DNA from: CAMCQY01 sp044370415
Lineage (GTDB): Bacteria > Planctomycetota > Planctomycetia > Pirellulales > UBA1268
Assembly (NCBI GenBank): GCA_044370415.1
Contig: JBILVO010000101.1
Span: 1 to 15,362, forward strand
Length of the DNA: 15,362 nt
Direction of reading: 5' to 3'
Position numbers and translations under genes: made by a program. Below the pieces are notes generated by a model. The model did not search any database. It saw nothing but the letters and a program-made list of their open reading frames with translations, and was not told the origin of the DNA. Below, piece by piece: positions 5,433 through 11,788 of the stretch (the first letter of the stretch is position 1; every line of letters begins with the position of its first letter).

Positions 5433-7484
5433 CTAGCGCCGGGCGGCGGCGGTCGACCGCTCGACCGGGGGCAGGGGGCGGATCTCGTCGCGGCCGTCGG
5501 CGGAACGCACGTCGATGCCGCTGTCGGCGAGCAGCCGTTCGAGATCCTCGCGGCGCGACCGTCCGTCGGCCGTCTCCGACAGGACGAGCACCGGCTTCCA
5601 GTACATGCGGTCACCGGCGATGCCCCAGGTGTCGACCCGGGCGTGCAGGGCCTTCACGAGCGGGTCGACGGCGAGCGCCGTGTCGCCGTCGAGCGGGATG
5701 CGGGTCTGCACGCGACGGCCGGAGTCTTCCATGAGCCGGAACTCGCGCAGTGAGCATTCCAGGCGGATCGGACGCGTGAGCGGGATCGGTCGTTCCTGCG
5801 AGGCGAGGCTCGCCCAGTTCTTGCCGCGTGCGCCGGCAAGCGACACCGACGCCGAGGCCGACGAGCCTGCGGCCTGTGCTCCCGACTGTCCGCCGCCCGA
5901 CTGCACCAGGCCCGGCATCGCGGGGCCGCCCGCGCTGCCGCCCGCTCCGCCCGAAGCGGCGGACCCCGACGCGCCACCGGCCGCACCGGCGCCACCGCTG
6001 GATGCAGCGTCGCTCGCGCCGACGCCGGATGCCGCCGCCCCGGTCGCCGAGGTGCCTCCCGCGCCCTCCGTCGCACCGACCGCGGCCGTCTGGGAGCCAC
6101 CCTCGCCGCCTGCGGCGCCGTTCCCTGATCCGCTCTTCGATCCACGGCCCGCCGCTACGGTGCCTTCCGCCGCGCCGCCGGGGCCGTCCGCGGCGCTGCC
6201 CTGTGATGCGTCCGAGGAGCCGCCGGCCCCGGTGCCAGCCCCAGTGCCGTTTCCATCGCCGCCGGAGCCGCTGCTGAACACCGATTTCCCCATGCCGCCG
6301 CCGGCACCGTCGCCACGGGCCCCCGCGAGGTCACCATCACCCCGGCCACCATTTCCCCAGACACCATTCCCGCGGCCGTCACCAAATCCGGCACTGTCGC
6401 CGGTGCCGCGGCCGTCTCCCTGGGCGTCGTCGCCACCGGCGCGGCCGGCGCCGGCAGCACCCCCGCCGCCGTTGGCCCAGTCCCAGCGCGACTGGTCGCC
6501 GAGCACGCTCGGCCCCTCGTCCGACACGACGCCGCCCCGGGTCTGGGCCGCGCGATACTGGCGGGGCTGCTTCGCCGGTCGCTGCGGGCGAACCTCGGCC
6601 AGCCACGCCAGCCGCTGGCGGGATTCCTCGATCGCCCGCCTCTCCACCTGCACCAGCGACGGATCGGCGGGCGGGAACGCGAGCGTCCAGTCCTCGTCGA
6701 CCAGCTGGTAGCCGAAGTCGCTGCCCCACGACTGGATCGCCTCGCGTGCCGCGTAGTAGGCCGTCACGCCCGACGGCCTCACGATGAGGAGCGGATACGG
6801 CTGCATCGCCGGGTCGCTCGTGCCGCCCAGCCCGCCCACGATGTGCTCCCGCGCGGCCCGCAGGGCGCTGGCGAGCGGGTTGCCTGGCCCCGGCGGCCCT
6901 TGGAAGTCGGCGGGCCCCAGCCGGATGTTCTCCGGCTGCAGGAAGACGCCGTCGCCAGCACACTCGATGTAGAGCGGACGCCGATGCGTGCCGTTCACCC
7001 CGGCGTAGGGCACCACGGCGTAGGCCGGGGGCTTCGTGCGTTGCTCGGCCCGGGCCTTGTCGAGCGACTCGCGGGCACTGGCGAGCCTTGATTCCAGCTC
7101 CTTCAGCGCCGCCTCGTCGACCGCACCGGCGGCGCCCGCCTCGAGCATCGTCGCCATCCGCTCGAGCGCGGCGAGCTCGTCCTCGAGCGACCGGGAGCTT
7201 TCCTCGACGCCAGCCAGCTGCATCCGTGCGCGGGCGAGCTCCTCCAAGGTCCGCTGGCGGATCCCCTCGAGCTGCTGCAGCCGCCAGGCGAGCTGGTCGC
7301 GCGCCGACTCCAGCTCCTGCACGTCGCCGGCGGCTCCGTCGGCCGCCTCCGGGGCCACGCCCTCCTTCACCGCCCGGCTGAAGAGCACGAGGACGACGAG
7401 CAGCGCCCCCATCGTGCACAGGAGCACGGCGAGGAAGGGAAACAGGGATATGGTGGGCCCGGCTGCGGGCTGGCTTCGGCTCAT
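5433..7484 (-). CDS. Giant ExbD-like subunit lacking the membrane Asp, with Gly-rich linker
   Basis: A 683-residue single-span protein. The membrane segment at about 12-35 begins SLFPFLAVLL; A19 takes the place of the proton-binding Asp found in ExbD/TolR and in the partner gene. A coiled coil spans about 55-148. A first globular domain at about 153-305 starts near RPLYIEC (169-175) and contains PLLIVRPSGVTAYYAAREAI (231-250). Residues of about 338-555 are extremely Gly/Ala/Ser-rich and surely disordered. A second globular domain at about 565-675 begins RPIRLEC and contains PVLVLSETADGRSRREDLER (631-650), so it looks like a degenerate copy of the first. Its start codon overlaps the stop of the ExbB-like gene (ATGA, 7484-7481), which implies translational coupling. 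It is likely a periplasm-spanning partner of the proton channel. The function beyond that is unknown. Confidence 0.75.
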   Translation of the reverse strand: MSRSQPAAGPTISLFPFLAVLLCTMGALLVVLVLFSRAVKEGVAPEAADGAAGDVQELESARDQLAWRLQQLEGIRQRTLEELARARMQLAGVEESSRSLEDELAALERMATMLEAGAAGAVDEAALKELESRLASARESLDKARAEQRTKPPAYAVVPYAGVNGTHRRPLYIECAGDGVFLQPENIRLGPADFQGPPGPGNPLASALRAAREHIVGGLGGTSDPAMQPYPLLIVRPSGVTAYYAAREAIQSWGSDFGYQLVDEDWTLAFPPADPSLVQVERRAIEESRQRLAWLAEVRPQRPAKQPRQYRAAQTRGGVVSDEGPSVLGDQSRWDWANGGGGAAGAGRAGGDDAQGDGRGTGDSAGFGDGRGNGVWGNGGRGDGDLAGARGDGAGGGMGKSVFSSGSGGDGNGTGAGTGAGGSSDASQGSAADGPGGAAEGTVAAGRGSKSGSGNGAAGGEGGSQTAAVGATEGAGGTSATGAAASGVGASDAASSGGAGAAGGASGSAASGGAGGSAGGPAMPGLVQSGGGQSGAQAAGSSASASVSLAGARGKNWASLASQERPIPLTRPIRLECSLREFRLMEDSGRRVQTRIPLDGDTALAVDPLVKALHARVDTWGIAGDRMYWKPVLVLSETADGRSRREDLERLLADSGIDVRSADGRDEIRPLPPVERSTAAARR
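5820..6473 (-). repeat. Low-complexity Gly/Ala/Ser coding tract in the giant ExbD-like gene
   Basis: About 218 codons of the giant ExbD-like gene encode almost only Gly, Ala, Ser, Asp and Thr. There is no fixed unit; short runs such as GDGRG, GAGTGAGG and SGGAGG recur. The reading frame stays open and the flanking domains are intact, so this is a genuine linker. Such tracts change length easily by slippage. Confidence 0.75.
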
Positions 7485-8779
7485 GCAGCCTTTCCGGGAC
7501 GGCGCGCGGCGTTCAGGTCGACCCGCCGATGGTCGGCGGAGACGTCACCGGCACGGGCGGCGAGCAGTTGCACGGCCGCGGCGAGGGTGGCGAGCGTCTC
7601 GTCGAACCGTCCCGTGGCGGCCAGCGTGTTCAGGTTGGCGTCGAGCGACCTCTCGAGCGCGGCGATGTCGCGGGTCGCGTCGACGACCTGGCCCAGCATC
7701 GTCGTCTGCTCCGCGAGGCTGCCGTGATGCCGCTCGAGGCCGCGCACCGCCTCCGCCAGCGACTCGGCCGTGCGGGTCCAGCGATCCTCGCGATGCGACA
7801 GCGCGGCCTCGTGCGCGGCGACGAGCGACTCGCTCCACCGGGACAGCGTCCCGTCGAGCGAGGTCGACAGCGAGGACTGCAGCGTGCGGCCGGCGTCCTC
7901 GAGCAGTGTGGCGAGATTCGCGGTGGCGGTCCGCTCCAGGGCCCGCCACGACTGCTCCTGCGCCTCCAGAAGCCGAGCCGATCCGCGGCTCATCGTCTCG
8001 CCCAGCCGGGCGAGGGCCAACGTCGCACCGCCGTCGCCCGAGAGCGACTGGAAGCGGCCGGCCAGCGCCACCCAGGCGACGGCGTCCACCTCCGCGAGGA
8101 GCGACTGCTCGTAGCGGTCCACGCCGAACTGCACGAGCATCAGCACCATCGACAGCCCCAACGCAATGGCGGTCGTGTCGAACGCCACTCCCAGCCCTCC
8201 CACGACCCCCGACATGTTGTCGAGTTGCGACGGAGACAGGCAGGCGATGGCGTCGGTGATGCCGATGACCGTGCCGAGGAAGCCCATGATCGGGATCGCC
8301 CAGATCACGAACCGCACCAGCCCGTAGCTCTGCGCGGCCCGCGAGGCATCGAGATCGGACAGATACTTGAGGTGCTCCTCCAGCGTGTCGGCACTGCCGG
8401 TCCGCACCACGAGGTCCAGGGCGTCGCGCAGCCGGCAATCGAGATAGGATCCGGAGCCGCCGTGCTCCTCCAGCGCCGCCGCCAGATCGGCGGCCTCGCC
8501 GGGGTTTTGGCCGCCCTCGGGGATCTCGGGCAGCCGCTCCGCGTCCACGTCACCCCGCTGCCGGCGAAGCTCGCCCGCCTTGATGAGAAGCGCGGCAAGG
8601 CCGACGAAGAACATCGCGACTTCGACGTACTCGCACCAGTGCCCGGCGAGGTAGCGGATCACCAAGGGATGCGAGATGGCCCCCACGTGGATCAGGCCGA
8701 AGAACCCGAAACTGAGCGCACAACCCCACAGGATCGGCGAGCGCAGCAGGGCGGCGGTCAGGGCGTTGAGCTTCGACAC
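7481..8779 (-). CDS. MotA/TolQ/ExbB-type proton-channel subunit with long cytoplasmic tail
   Basis: A 432-residue protein with four predicted membrane spans (about 14-35, 51-69, 154-178 and 192-220). The signature PIMGFLGTVIGI (163-174) and AFDTTAIALGLSMVLMLV (199-216) match the pore helices of MotA, TolQ and ExbB, including the conserved Thr residues (T170, T202/T203). Between spans 2 and 3 lies a cytoplasmic loop of about 80 residues. After span 4 comes a helical tail of about 190 residues rich in Ala, Leu, Arg and Glu, predicted coiled coil, as in tailed relatives such as ZorA of Zorya defence systems. It is expected to form the pentameric stator around ExbD-like dimers and use the proton motive force. 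The start is GTG 8779, chosen for GGAGGA about 7 nt upstream; the longer in-frame reading to 8989 looks non-coding. First gene of the cluster; overlaps the next by 4 nt. Confidence 0.85.
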   Translation of the reverse strand: MSKLNALTAALLRSPILWGCALSFGFFGLIHVGAISHPLVIRYLAGHWCEYVEVAMFFVGLAALLIKAGELRRQRGDVDAERLPEIPEGGQNPGEAADLAAALEEHGGSGSYLDCRLRDALDLVVRTGSADTLEEHLKYLSDLDASRAAQSYGLVRFVIWAIPIMGFLGTVIGITDAIACLSPSQLDNMSGVVGGLGVAFDTTAIALGLSMVLMLVQFGVDRYEQSLLAEVDAVAWVALAGRFQSLSGDGGATLALARLGETMSRGSARLLEAQEQSWRALERTATANLATLLEDAGRTLQSSLSTSLDGTLSRWSESLVAAHEAALSHREDRWTRTAESLAEAVRGLERHHGSLAEQTTMLGQVVDATRDIAALERSLDANLNTLAATGRFDETLATLAAAVQLLAARAGDVSADHRRVDLNAARRPGKAA

Positions 8780-8867
8780 GGGGTGTCCTCCGGAACGGCG
8801 GGAAATCGACGGCGCCGGCCCGGGGGACCGTGACACCGCGTCCCTTCCATCGGAAGTGTCAGCCTGA

Positions 8868-8880
8868 TCGATTGAATCGA
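8868..8880. promoter_or_regulatory. Perfect 13-bp palindrome TCGATTGAATCGA, possible operator
   Basis: TCGATT and AATCGA are exact inverted repeats around a central G. The site is 88 nt upstream of the GTG start of the ExbB-like gene and is AT-richer than its surroundings, a sensible place for an operator. No matching regulator can be named; the divergently encoded HTH protein is one candidate. Confidence 0.3.
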
Positions 8881-9077
8881 AACATCCGGCAGAGAAAAAC
8901 AGAGGTTTGCCGCCAGCGGCCCGGCAAGCCAGGAAAGCCGGGCGAGCGGCAAAGAGGCGGTGGTTTCGGCGACCGGCGTTGCACGACACCGCGACGCTGG
9001 CCGCGGGACAACGAGGATTTCCGCCCGCCCATCCACGACGCAGAGAAAGGGCTTGGGCGATTTTTTCCGCAGCCCGC

Positions 9078-9083
9078 TAGAAT
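9078..9083 (+). promoter_or_regulatory. Possible -10 box TAGAAT for the small single-span protein gene
   Basis: TAGAAT matches TATAAT at 5 of 6 bases and stands out in GC-rich DNA. A weak TTGGGC at 9053-9058 lies 19 nt upstream as a poor -35. Transcription from here would give an untranslated leader of roughly 90 nt before ATG 9178. Confidence 0.35.
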
Positions 9084-9177
9084 CCGCCGATCCAGCAGCG
9101 GATGCGCCGGCCCTTCTTGCGGCCCAAGCCCGCCCGCTCGGCCGGCTCGCAACACAGACCTTCCAGTCCACGACACG

Positions 9178-9597
9178 ATGCTTCAGCCAGAGCACACCCC
9201 CGCGGCCCAGGAAACATCCACGCGGCCGCGCAGCGACCTGCTCCGGCACGCCGTGGCCCCGCTGTGCGTGGCCGCCGGCCTCGCGTTTGCATGGCTGTAC
9301 GGTTCCTGGGGGCTGGCTGCCCAGCGGCCCGGCCGCCCCGCCTCTGCCGTCCCTGGCGCCAACGGGCAGGCAGGGCAGTTCTGGACGATGACAACGCCCC
9401 TCGACGACGGCCGTCAGATGCTGCTCGTGCTCGACCAGCAGAGCCGATGCCTCGCGATCTACCACGTCGACGCGGTCGCCGGAACCGTGCAACTCAAGAG
9501 CACCCGAGACCTGACCTGGGACCTCATGATCGAGGAGTTCAACGCCCAGGAGCCCCGACCGTCCAGCCTGAAAAAGATGGCGGAAATGCCGAAATGA
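9178..9597 (+). CDS. Small single-span membrane or secreted protein, unknown function
   Basis: 139 residues. A polar N-terminus of about 24 residues is followed by a hydrophobic segment (about 26-48, VAPLCVAAGLAFAWLYGSW), either an uncleaved membrane anchor or a signal peptide. The remainder carries a compact beta-rich motif, RQMLLVLDQQSRCLAIYHVD (79-98), then GTVQLKSTRDLTWDLMIEEF (102-121) and a basic C-terminus. I recall similar short proteins in planctomycetes but know no function. ATG 9178 has no clear ribosome-binding site; it is chosen because coding-like sequence and the membrane segment begin just after it. It is followed 121 nt later by the tethered HTH gene on the same strand, although a separate -10-like box lies between them. 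The name should stay hypothetical. Confidence 0.6.
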   Translation: MLQPEHTPAAQETSTRPRSDLLRHAVAPLCVAAGLAFAWLYGSWGLAAQRPGRPASAVPGANGQAGQFWTMTTPLDDGRQMLLVLDQQSRCLAIYHVDAVAGTVQLKSTRDLTWDLMIEEFNAQEPRPSSLKKMAEMPK

Positions 9598-9615
9598 ACG
9601 GCCGTGACGGCCGTG
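9598..9615. repeat. Tandem pair of ACGGCCGTG just after a stop codon
   Basis: ACGGCCGTG occurs twice back to back (9598-9606, 9607-9615), beginning on the base after the TGA stop codon (9595-9597) of the small single-span gene. Each copy contains the perfect palindrome ACGGCCGT. The pair lies 38 nt upstream of a TATACT box, so it could be a double operator or activator site for the HTH gene. Alternatively, the two copies can fold on each other as a weak hairpin. Confidence 0.4.
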
Positions 9616-9652
9616 CGGGCGAGGGGCGCGTCTGGCAGACGTGGTGGACTCG

Positions 9653-9658
9653 TATACT
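9653..9658 (+). promoter_or_regulatory. Possible -10 box TATACT for the tethered HTH gene
   Basis: TATACT matches TATAAT at 5 of 6 bases within GC-rich surroundings, about 60 nt before the chosen start of the HTH gene. No good TTGACA-like hexamer is found at the usual distance, so this rests on the -10 element alone. Confidence 0.35.
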
Positions 9659-9718
9659 TCCCGATGACGATGGCTCCCGGGAAAGCACCGCCAAGACACG
9701 GGACGTGTGGCTGGAACC

Positions 9719-10900
9719 ATGGCAGGCAAGTTTTTCACGGTCGAAGAAGCCGCCCAGCGACTGGGAGTGTCCGCGGAGGAGGTCCAGCGGCTCGTCGACC
9801 GCAAGGAGCTCTATCCCGTGCGCGACGGGACGACGCTGAAGTTCAAGCACGACGACATCGAGCGGTATGCCGCCGAGGCGGGGGCTGCGTCCGGCGGAGG
9901 CTCGGGCCTCTCACTGGACCTCGACGCTGAGCCGGCGACGCCTGCTGCCGCCAGCGGCCTCGAGGTCGATGGCTTGCAGATCGACGAGCTCGAGATCGAT
10001 GCCGCGGCCTCCGCGGATGGTCTCGAAATCGAACTGGGGGACAGCCTGCAGATCAGCGGTGGAGCGTCGGGCGGTGTCACAGGATCGGGGGGGCCGGCCG
10101 CAGGCCTCTCCCTCGATGCCGAGTTGGACATGGACGGTGCTCTCGTGATCGACACTCCTGCCGCGTCCAGCCCGACGCCGGCCGAGAAACCAGCCGCCGC
10201 GCCCGCGGAACCTCCGGAGCCGATCACCGGCACCCTGCCGATCGATCTCTCAGGCATCCCGGTGAGCGGCGCGGAATCGGGGAGCAACGCCACCGGATCG
10301 ATCGCGAGCGGTTCGGGCACCAACGCCATCGATCTTTCCGGCATGGGTTCGAACGTCGGCTCGGCATTGTCGGGTGTGATGGAAGGCGGGCTCTCCCTGG
10401 AGGATTCCGACGTGCGGAAGTCGGGCATCCTCTCGGGGCCCGACTTCGCCGACGAGATGGCGTCGGCCATCAAGGCGTCGGCGTCGAGCCCGGCGATGTC
10501 GGGATTGGCCGGAGAGGCGATCGAGGAATTCGACCCGGTCCCGGATGAGGACGATGCCGGATCGGATGTCGTCGCCGACGAATCGGGAACGATGGGATCC
10601 AGCTTCCTGGGCGACGACGCCTCTGACTCGTTCTCGGTCGGGGAGGATGCATCGTCGGACATCGCCCTGGGCACGGGCGGCGGCATCGACGACATCGGCG
10701 GGGACATCGACACCGCACTGCTGCCCGACACGTCGTTCAGCGTGTGGCAGGTCTGCGGACTCGTGTGCTGCGCGCTGCTCATGCTGACGGGCGGCTTCGT
10801 GATGTTCGACCTGATTCGGACGCTGGGCAGCCCCGAGGACCTGAGCATGTCGAGCCCGCTCCTCAATCCGATGTCGGAGCTGTTCGGCTGGCGGCGGTAG
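9719..10900 (+). CDS. Membrane-tethered excisionase/MerR-type HTH protein
   Basis: 393 residues from ATG 9719. Residues of about 5-52 form a DNA-binding helix-turn-helix of the excisionase/MerR type (FFTVEEAAQRLGVSAEEVQR, then RKELYPVRDGTTLKFKHDDI). There follows a linker of about 285 residues rich in Gly, Ser, Asp and Glu, with recurring acidic units such as GLEVDGLQIDELEID, GLEIELGDSLQIS and GLSLDAELDMDGALVID, and two LSG motifs (IDLSGIPVSG, IDLSGMGSN). Residues of about 341-364 form a single membrane helix (VCGLVCCALLMLTGGFVMFD), followed by a short tail ending FGWRR. It is therefore probably a regulator held at the inner membrane, with the HTH in the cytoplasm. Targets are unknown. A GTG at 9707 could add four residues. 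It is divergent from the ExbB-like operon, which makes that operon a possible target (inference). Confidence 0.75.
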   Translation: MAGKFFTVEEAAQRLGVSAEEVQRLVDRKELYPVRDGTTLKFKHDDIERYAAEAGAASGGGSGLSLDLDAEPATPAAASGLEVDGLQIDELEIDAAASADGLEIELGDSLQISGGASGGVTGSGGPAAGLSLDAELDMDGALVIDTPAASSPTPAEKPAAAPAEPPEPITGTLPIDLSGIPVSGAESGSNATGSIASGSGTNAIDLSGMGSNVGSALSGVMEGGLSLEDSDVRKSGILSGPDFADEMASAIKASASSPAMSGLAGEAIEEFDPVPDEDDAGSDVVADESGTMGSSFLGDDASDSFSVGEDASSDIALGTGGGIDDIGGDIDTALLPDTSFSVWQVCGLVCCALLMLTGGFVMFDLIRTLGSPEDLSMSSPLLNPMSELFGWRR

Positions 10901-11022
10901 CCTCTGCAACCGCCCGCGGACACGCGCACCCCTCCGTGGGCCGACGGCCGGCTTTCGGTTCGAAATACGGCGGCAGCCCCCGGGCACGGCATGCCGGCTC
11001 AGGGCAGGGCCGGGCAACCCGC

Positions 11023-11028
11023 TACAAT
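11023..11028 (+). promoter_or_regulatory. Possible -10 box TACAAT before the lipoprotein gene
   Basis: TACAAT matches TATAAT at 5 of 6 bases in an otherwise GC-rich gap. A perfect palindrome, CGGCATGCCG (10987-10996), lies 26 nt upstream. No good -35 is visible. Transcription from here could serve both the lipoprotein and the cytochrome c synthase genes, and would leave a leader of about 145 nt before ATG 11182. Confidence 0.4.
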
Positions 11029-11181
11029 GTGCAGAGGGACGGCTCCATGCCGCTTCCCGCCCGCCGATCCCCGCCTGGCGATCGGGTCGGGCACAGGGCA
11101 CGAGCGCCAGGGCCGGAGCGTGCGACGAGCGTGGATTGTTTTTCCGAATTCCGATCCATTCCGGCCTCGCGTGCCCGAGGG

Positions 11182-11760
11182 ATGGCCTCGTGGCTGGCGG
11201 CCGCGGTGATCGCCATCGCCCTCGGGTCGTGCCGGCCGTCAGCCGACATCCAGCCGGGCGACATCCGGACCTACAGTGTGCCCCGATCCACCCCCGTCGC
11301 GGCGGCTCATCCTCCGGCACCGCAGCGGTCTGCGGCACTGCGGTACGACCTTCCCGAGGGGTGGATCGACGCCGGCGCCAGCGGGATGCGGCTGGCCACG
11401 ATCCGCACCGCCGCCGATACAGCCGACCCCGCGGATGTCGGCGAAATCACGATCATCCCCGCCTCCGGCACGCTCGAGAGCAACGCGATCCGCTGGCAGG
11501 AACAGCTGACGCCCAAGGCCGACCCCGAGAAGGTAACTCAGGCCATCGCGGAGGGTGCGAAGGTCGACATCGACGGTGTCGAATCGACCATCCTGCTTTT
11601 GCTCGACGACGCCACCGAGAACCAGCAGGCGATCCTCGCCGCCGTGATCCCCGTCGACGATTCGAACTCGCTCTTCGTGAAGTTCAAGGGCGCAGCCGGC
11701 CTGGCACACCGCCTGCGCGAGCCCTTCACGGCGTTCGTCCGCTCCATCCGCTGGAAGTAG
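11182..11760 (+). CDS. Predicted lipoprotein of unknown function
   Basis: 192 residues from ATG 11182. The N-terminus MASWLAAAVIAIALGSC is a plausible lipoprotein signal, with LGSC as lipobox and C17 as the lipidated residue. The mature part begins with a Pro/Ala-rich spacer. It is followed by a domain containing YDLPEGWIDAGASGMRLATI and GEITIIPASGTLESNAIRWQ, and it ends AFVRSIRWK. The opening 'LPEGW' and the closing 'SIRW' recall small PsbP/Mog1-like domains, but this is only a resemblance. The start is in conflict: ATG 11047 is in frame and has GAGGGA 7 nt upstream. The 45 codons it would add have a clearly lower share of G/C third bases and would bury the signal peptide, so 11182 is preferred. 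It lies 28 nt before the cytochrome c synthase gene, suggesting co-transcription and perhaps a role in cytochrome c maturation. Confidence 0.65.
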   Translation: MASWLAAAVIAIALGSCRPSADIQPGDIRTYSVPRSTPVAAAHPPAPQRSAALRYDLPEGWIDAGASGMRLATIRTAADTADPADVGEITIIPASGTLESNAIRWQEQLTPKADPEKVTQAIAEGAKVDIDGVESTILLLLDDATENQQAILAAVIPVDDSNSLFVKFKGAAGLAHRLREPFTAFVRSIRWK

Positions 11761-11788
11761 GCCGCGTCCCCGCACGGAGCCCTCACGC

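Larger units (their letters stand above)
8780..9177. other. Divergent intergenic region, 398 nt, no gene seen
   Basis: This stretch separates the minus-strand ExbB-like operon from the plus-strand small protein gene. Open frames crossing it have mixed third bases and no ribosome-binding sites, so I see no gene. It holds the 13-bp palindrome at 8868-8880, a T6 run at 9061-9066 and a TAGAAT -10-like hexamer at 9078-9083 reading rightwards. No convincing -10/-35 pair for the leftward operon could be found. Confidence 0.6.

Noticed and set aside
5515..6711. Proline-rich open frame of 398 codons on the plus strand
   Set aside because: It is the reverse reading of the Gly/Ala/Ser linker and flanking domains of the giant ExbD-like gene; glycine codons become proline codons in reverse. 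No domain or ribosome-binding site supports it.
2062..8779. Identification of the cluster as a Zorya defence system or a Tol-Pal system
   Set aside because: There is no ZorB-type OmpA domain, ZorC, ZorD or ZorE gene, and no TolA, TolB or Pal. Only the tailed proton-channel subunit resembles ZorA in layout.
8780..8989. N-terminal extension of the ExbB-like protein by 70 codons
   Set aside because: The extension has no membrane or domain features, and the GTG at 8779 is preceded by a strong GGAGGA site at the right distance.
10744..11046. N-terminal extension of the lipoprotein back into the HTH gene
   Set aside because: It overlaps the 3' end of the HTH gene in another frame and would place the signal peptide about 150 residues inside the protein.
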